NCBI GenBank assembly: GCA_024233115.1
Contig: JACKQB010000006.1
Location: forward strand, 316,388 to 380,387
Reading direction: 5' to 3'
Length of the DNA: 64,000 nt
Source of the DNA: Akkermansiaceae bacterium
GTDB taxonomy: Bacteria; Verrucomicrobiota; Verrucomicrobiia; Verrucomicrobiales; Akkermansiaceae
This document shows, piece by piece, positions 59,807 to 64,000 of this stretch. The notes beneath the pieces are model-generated. The model saw nothing but the letters and a program-made list of their open reading frames with translations. It was not told the origin of the DNA and did not search any database. A program made the translations under genes and the position numbers. Position 1 is the stretch's first letter. Each line of letters starts with the position of its first letter.

Positions 59807-62131
59807 CTAGAACTTGTAATCCAGATAGAACTGGAACTGGCCGCCTTTGTCGGCTTGTGGGTCGCCCGATGGTGTTCCGAGAGGCACCGCGTAGTCGATG
59901 GCCAGCGGTCCGAACGGCAGGTTGAGGCGGAGACCCACACCAGCATCGTGGTAGAAGCCATTGCCAAATTGCCAGGAGGATGCGTTGACGGTTCCGATGT
60001 CGTAGAAGACGGCACCACGGACACGCTCGATGAGCGGGAAGGTGTATTCGACCGAGGCAAAGGCCGAGGAGTTACCACCGAAGACTTCATTAGTAATCAT
60101 ATCACGGGGTCCCACGTCACGGTTTTCAAATCCACGGAGTGAGTGTGGTCCACCGAGCATCTCACGGTCAAAGATCGGCACCATGGGACTGTCGCCATGG
60201 GTGTCAGCAACAGTGACAGCTCCCTGGACTGATAAGATACTGTCGCCCCAAAGGTTCCAGAATTTAGAACCGCTTGCGCTGACGATGAAGACATCGACAT
60301 CACCACCCAGAACACCACCGGCGTAGGTGACACCAAAGTCCAGCTTGTGCCCCTTGCGTGGCAATTGGTTGCTATCACGGCTATCGTAGACGTAGTTGAG
60401 ACTGATGGCGCTGCGGAGGTAGTCACCGTCTTCAGCAATAAACACGGGAGACGTGCCGGTGTCCGCATCAATGGTGATATCCTCAATACGGTACTCGGCG
60501 CGCACATAGGCACGCTTGCTCACAGGCTTGCGCAGGGAGAGGGCAAAACCATACTGGCTCTGCTCGTACTCGGAGCTGAAATAAAGCGCATCACGGTAGA
60601 AGATCTCAGTACCCAGTGCGAGGCGCTGGCCAAGGAACCAGGGCTCCACCCAGGACATGCGGAAGTCGGTGCGCTGGCTACCGATTTGCACCTTGGTGCT
60701 GAACCGCTGACCGGCACCCGTGAAGCTACCCCAGTTGGTGATATCGAAGTTGGTCTGCTCGAGGTTGACGTAACCGACGATGCTGTCCACTGAGCTGAAT
60801 CCGATACCGAAGCTGATCGAACCGGTTTTCTTCTCGTTGACGAGGATGTTGATATCGCGATAGCCGGTCTGGGCGCTTGGCGAGGCACTGACCTGGACGT
60901 CGTTGAAGTAGTTCATGTTCTTCAGGCGACGGCGCGTGGTATCCATCTCGACGGAGTTAAGGTGGTCGCCCGGCTTCATGGGAAGCTCGCGGCGGATCAC
61001 CCGGTCCTGGGTCTTGTCGTTACCTTCGATAGTGACCCGCCCAACACGGTAGCGGCGGCCTTCGACGATGCGATAAGTAATGGCGACACTGGTAGCCGTG
61101 ACGTTGCGGATGTCAGGGCTGACTGCGGCATCGGCATATCCACGTGATCCGTAGTAGCTGCGTATGGTGCGCATATCAGCACGCATCTTGGTGACAGAAT
61201 AGCCATCACCTGCATTGAGAGTCAGTGCCGGAGCAAGTTCAGAGGATTGGAAAACAGTCATTTTCCCAAAGCCAATGCGGGCCACCTTGTATCGGGCTCC
61301 CTCAGTGATGGTGATCACAAGATCCACTCGCCCATCGTCCACCGGAGCACGGCCCACAGTGGCGGATACCCGGAGATACCCACGGTCACGGTAGTAGTCG
61401 AGCACCCGGTCAAGGTCTTCATCCAGCTTCACATTATCAATACGACCGGACTTGGTGAAAAATGAGAACCAACCCTTTTGTTTGGTCTTCATCTCGTTGC
61501 GGAGCACATGCGACTGGATGGCGGTGTTACCGACAAAACGGATCTTTCGCACCTCTGAGCGGGCTCCTTCATCGATGATCAACACCAGCTCAGCGGCACC
61601 GGCAACGTTGGCCGCCTGGATCCGGTGTGTCACTGTGACATCCGCATAGCCAAAGCCACGGTAGTGATCCTGGATGTTGCGGCGTGCAGTGAGGATGGCT
61701 TCATCGCTCATCACACCACCAGCCTTCAGCTTGGTGACGCTGGCGAGTTTTTTATTGGAGAATTTGGTATTCCCGACAAAACCAACAGCCACAATCTTGG
61801 CCCGTGTTTTGACCTCGGCAATCACCTTGACCCCAGCACCCACAGCTTCGGCGAAAAAGCGTATATCGTCGACGAGTCCACTTTCATAAAGTGAGCGGAC
61901 ATCGTCGTCGAGACGGGCAGCGCTGTAGGGCTGACCCGCACGTGTCTCCATGAAACCCCGGATCCGGGCTTCGTCGACGGTGCGCGGACCATTATAACGG
62001 ATGCTTACGGAAGATATATTCTTACCTTCGAAATCCTGGGCATGACTGGTCGAGACACTGCCTAACATCAGAACAAAACCAGCCACCATCAAGACGTGCT
62101 GCGCGATACGGTTAATCATACTTTTAAACAT
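59807..62131 (-). CDS. bamA: Outer membrane protein assembly factor BamA
   Basis: A 774-residue protein from MFKSMINRIAQHVLMVAG (or the next Met at 62119), with a signal peptide ending STSHAQ. Five POTRA-type repeats cover about residues 35-420 (ISSVSIRYNGPRTVDEARIR, IVAVGFVGNTKFSNKKLASV, VRKIRFVGNTAIQSHVLRNE, VARIGFGKMTVFQSSELAPA, RVGRVTIEGNDKTQDRVIRR). A 16-strand barrel follows, with GGPHSLRGFENRDVGPRD holding the (V/I)RGF-type motif, and a C-terminal aromatic end QFQFYLDYKF. It inserts outer-membrane proteins. Confidence 0.95.
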   Translation of the reverse strand: MFKSMINRIAQHVLMVAGFVLMLGSVSTSHAQDFEGKNISSVSIRYNGPRTVDEARIRGFMETRAGQPYSAARLDDDVRSLYESGLVDDIRFFAEAVGAGVKVIAEVKTRAKIVAVGFVGNTKFSNKKLASVTKLKAGGVMSDEAILTARRNIQDHYRGFGYADVTVTHRIQAANVAGAAELVLIIDEGARSEVRKIRFVGNTAIQSHVLRNEMKTKQKGWFSFFTKSGRIDNVKLDEDLDRVLDYYRDRGYLRVSATVGRAPVDDGRVDLVITITEGARYKVARIGFGKMTVFQSSELAPALTLNAGDGYSVTKMRADMRTIRSYYGSRGYADAAVSPDIRNVTATSVAITYRIVEGRRYRVGRVTIEGNDKTQDRVIRRELPMKPGDHLNSVEMDTTRRRLKNMNYFNDVQVSASPSAQTGYRDINILVNEKKTGSISFGIGFSSVDSIVGYVNLEQTNFDITNWGSFTGAGQRFSTKVQIGSQRTDFRMSWVEPWFLGQRLALGTEIFYRDALYFSSEYEQSQYGFALSLRKPVSKRAYVRAEYRIEDITIDADTGTSPVFIAEDGDYLRSAISLNYVYDSRDSNQLPRKGHKLDFGVTYAGGVLGGDVDVFIVSASGSKFWNLWGDSILSVQGAVTVADTHGDSPMVPIFDREMLGGPHSLRGFENRDVGPRDMITNEVFGGNSSAFASVEYTFPLIERVRGAVFYDIGTVNASSWQFGNGFYHDAGVGLRLNLPFGPLAIDYAVPLGTPSGDPQADKGGQFQFYLDYKF

Positions 62132-62314
62132 TCGTGGAGTAATATGGGTTGGACGGCCCCATAACACTACCTAACAACTACGCAGTCAAGGCCAATCCCA
62201 AGCTAATCGCAGGTATTCGCTGGCATCAAAAAGCCCTGCCAAAGGGTCACAAAGAGGCCATTTACTCCATCCAGGATGGCAATGGATGCTGCTTCCACCA
62301 TCCGCCCATGGACG

Positions 62315-62887
62315 CTAGCGTCGGCCGCGGCCTCCCCGGGTAGACGCAGTATGAGGTTTGTTGCCAGGTTGCCGGGAACCGCCTGCATAGTCCCTCGCAG
62401 GGTAGGTGTATTGGGTCGACGAGCTGGCACCGGCTGACCTGTCGATCAGGGGGACATCCATGCGTGGAACAATCGACGGCCCCACTTTTTCAACCGTGCG
62501 CTCATAAACCTGTCTCTGCGACTGGTAACGCCCATGACGCGGGTGTCCTCCGCGGCTACGGTAATGTGACCGGTAGCCAGTGATATAACCTGGGGACAGA
62601 TCATAGCTTTCCTGCCCAGCGTAATCACTCCGGGGCACCGGGGTTGGATGGGAAACCGGGCGACCTGCCTTCGCGCTGCTTTTCCGCGCCATGCTGACAG
62701 CACGGGCCGAGGGTAGGCCTGCGTTCCAGTGGGTTATTCCGTCAGACGGACGTGCTGGAAGCTGCGGCCTCCTAGGGCTCGTATCCAGCCACGCATCACT
62801 CACCATACGGTGATCGGCAAGCTCCGTGGCACAGGATGTGATCAACACGCACAGCGTGAGAGAAAGTGGAAAATGGATCCTTTTCAT
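62315..62887 (-). CDS. Small lipoprotein of unknown function, Arg/Tyr/Ser-rich
   Basis: A 190-residue protein with the leader MKRIHFPLSLTLCVLITSCA, whose LITSC is a good lipobox. The mature part is rich in Arg, Ser, Tyr, Gly and Pro (YRSHYRSRGGHPRHGRYQSQ, ending ASTRGGRGRR) and is probably disordered, with a very basic C-terminus. I recognise no domain. It stands between tsaB and bamA on the same strand; the gap to bamA is about 180 bp. Confidence 0.65.
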   Translation of the reverse strand: MKRIHFPLSLTLCVLITSCATELADHRMVSDAWLDTSPRRPQLPARPSDGITHWNAGLPSARAVSMARKSSAKAGRPVSHPTPVPRSDYAGQESYDLSPGYITGYRSHYRSRGGHPRHGRYQSQRQVYERTVEKVGPSIVPRMDVPLIDRSAGASSSTQYTYPARDYAGGSRQPGNKPHTASTRGGRGRR

Positions 62888-63011
62888 AACGCGGTCTGGG
62901 GGAAGAGGTCGGAATACGCCCCTGCATCCGGGGACACTACATCCGGGTGTTCGACCGTTTCCATGGGCATTTTATTCAATCATTTGACCCCTTTTCCTGC
63001 ATCGTGGAGCA

Positions 63012-63704
63012 TCAATCCTGGCGCAAGAGCGGATGACCGGACTTGGCTTTCGAGGTGAATGGCGCACGCAGATAAGAGGGAGACAATGGGCGGTGGCTTA
63101 ATTCCCGTCGCCTGGATTCGTCCAGCCCCAGCCAGACATCGATCAATAACCGCGCTTCAGGCCGCGTCCGCAGGACTCTTGAAGCAAGTTCCTCGTCAAG
63201 CCCCAGCCTAGCGGGATCGTCGAAGGTAAACAATGCCGTGCCAGGAGCCTCCCGGAGGCGTGCGGCAAACTCCCCGGCATCCATCAGTCCGGCCTCCATC
63301 GCCTCTCCAGTTGCCGCTATCCGGGAAATAAAATACATCCCCCTGCGAGCATCACCAACGGCCATGGACTCCCCTACCGCCCCCACTGCTCCATGACTTC
63401 GCGCAACCGGAGTGGCGGCCAGCGAGCCGATCCCGACAGCCGGGCAACCACGGGCTATCGCCACGCCCTGGGCCGCAGCAATCCCTATCCGGGTGCCGCT
63501 GTAGCTTCCAGGCCCGGTGCCCACGACCACAGCCGTAAGCGCCCTGCCCTGGAGAGATTCCAGAGCCTCGCCCAGGCAGTCGAAGATCACCGAGTTATGG
63601 TTTCTATCACTGGTAAATCCCTGGTCAAACAGCCAGACGCCATCGCTCCACAAAGCAATGCTCGCCTCCGGCACGCTGGTCTCAATGGCAAGAATCGTCT
63701 CCAT
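63012..63704 (-). CDS. tsaB: tRNA threonylcarbamoyladenosine biosynthesis protein TsaB
   Basis: A 230-residue protein starting METILAIETSVPEASIALWS; the longer ORF from 63908 has no family sequence before this Met. VVGTGPGSYSGTRIGIAAAQ is the hallmark of TsaB, and the ASKHA fold is present without the metal-binding His pair of TsaD. It supports TsaD in the t6A37 modification of ANN-decoding tRNAs. The C-terminal RPLSPSYLR is conserved in the family. Confidence 0.92.
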   Translation of the reverse strand: METILAIETSVPEASIALWSDGVWLFDQGFTSDRNHNSVIFDCLGEALESLQGRALTAVVVGTGPGSYSGTRIGIAAAQGVAIARGCPAVGIGSLAATPVARSHGAVGAVGESMAVGDARRGMYFISRIAATGEAMEAGLMDAGEFAARLREAPGTALFTFDDPARLGLDEELASRVLRTRPEARLLIDVWLGLDESRRRELSHRPLSPSYLRAPFTSKAKSGHPLLRQD

Positions 63705-63916
63705 ACACACGATTTTAATAGCGCGGCAAAAAATACCAATCACCGATTCCCACAAAAAAATGGCACGAAAATCGAAGGATGGAAAAATCCCCATTTTTCC
63801 CTTGTCAGCCAGCGTGCGGAGACGTAAGAACTCCCCGCCCTCAGCCCTGTTTGGAAAAACAGGCGAAGACGCACCGATTGAACTGACCAGCGACCGGTGG
63901 ATAAACAACCTAAAAA

Positions 63917-64000
63917 GGGTAGGTGGCCGAGTGGTTAAAGGCGGCAGACTGTAAATCTGCTCTCGTATGAGTACGCTGGTTCGAATCCAGCCCTGCCCAC
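63917..64000 (+). tRNA. tRNA-Tyr (anticodon GTA), 3' end at window edge
   Basis: A class II tRNA. The acceptor strand GGGTAGG pairs with CCTGCCC (63992-63998) with one T-G pair. The D-arm, the anticodon stem and loop CAGACTGTAAATCTG with anticodon GTA, a long variable arm (CTCGTATGAG) and the T-arm GCTGGTTCGAATCCAGC all fold. The discriminator base A is at 63999, and the window ends one base later, possibly in an encoded CCA. Confidence 0.95.

Noticed and set aside
1..64000. CRISPR array, prophage or transposase gene
   Set aside because: No regularly spaced direct repeats, phage structural genes or transposase motifs were found on reading both strands; the only mobile-like item is the small inverted-repeat element at 18316.

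Overview
The window looks like a chromosome segment from a member of the Verrucomicrobiota (Verrucomicrobiae-like). The grounds are six short secreted proteins ending in a PEP-CTERM tail of the VPEPSSAALLGLGGLAL...RRRK type, three prepilin-type proteins opening with GFTLVELLVVIAII, several sulfatases and polysaccharide lyases, a GC-rich composition, and many start codons without a Shine-Dalgarno sequence. No rRNA, prophage, CRISPR array or transposase gene was seen. The dominant theme is catabolism of an acidic, probably sulfated, polysaccharide.

Left part (1-14.6 kb): a truncated AraC-type regulator diverges from a five-gene unit encoding an RraA-like aldolase, an enolase-superfamily sugar-acid dehydratase, an SDR dehydrogenase and two secreted LacZ-type GH2 enzymes. 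A 34-bp operator-like sequence between the regulator and the unit recurs just after it, ahead of a PEP-CTERM gene. An M29 aminopeptidase, a LuxR-type regulator and a GHL10/DUF187 glycosidase-like protein follow.

Middle part (14.6-33.8 kb): paired PEP-CTERM genes, a sulfatase, a GH105 unsaturated-uronyl hydrolase, two more PEP-CTERM genes, an SGNH esterase, the remains of a nucleotidyltransferase/HTH cassette, then a minus-strand block with two pseudopilins, a very large heparinase II/III-like lyase and a beta-helix lyase-like protein. A GbsR/MarR regulator paired with a NusG/RfaH-like factor, another PEP-CTERM gene and a third pseudopilin close the block.

Right-centre (34-51.4 kb): KDPG aldolase (eda) diverges from an IclR/KdgR-like regulator, which is followed by a tightly spaced 16-kb gene run: GH105-DUF4861 fusion, kduI, a DctPQM TRAP transporter, kduD and three tandem PL8 (chondroitinase ABC-type) lyases. 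Together these can cleave the polymer, release 4,5-unsaturated uronate, import it, and convert it through KduI and KduD to KDG; eda would complete the route after a KDG kinase that is not in the window. A 17-bp pseudopalindrome close to TGTTTCATATATGGACA lies three times around eda/iclR and again upstream of two pseudopilin genes, two PEP-CTERM genes and one or two sulfatase genes. I read this as the operator of the IclR regulator, linking surface pseudopilins and PEP-CTERM proteins to uronate catabolism. This is the most interesting signal in the window.

Right end (51.5-64 kb): two sulfatases, a three-gene Fbp/Pot-type ABC importer, an RDD membrane protein, then housekeeping genes: bamA, a small lipoprotein, tsaB and a tRNA-Tyr cut at the window edge.
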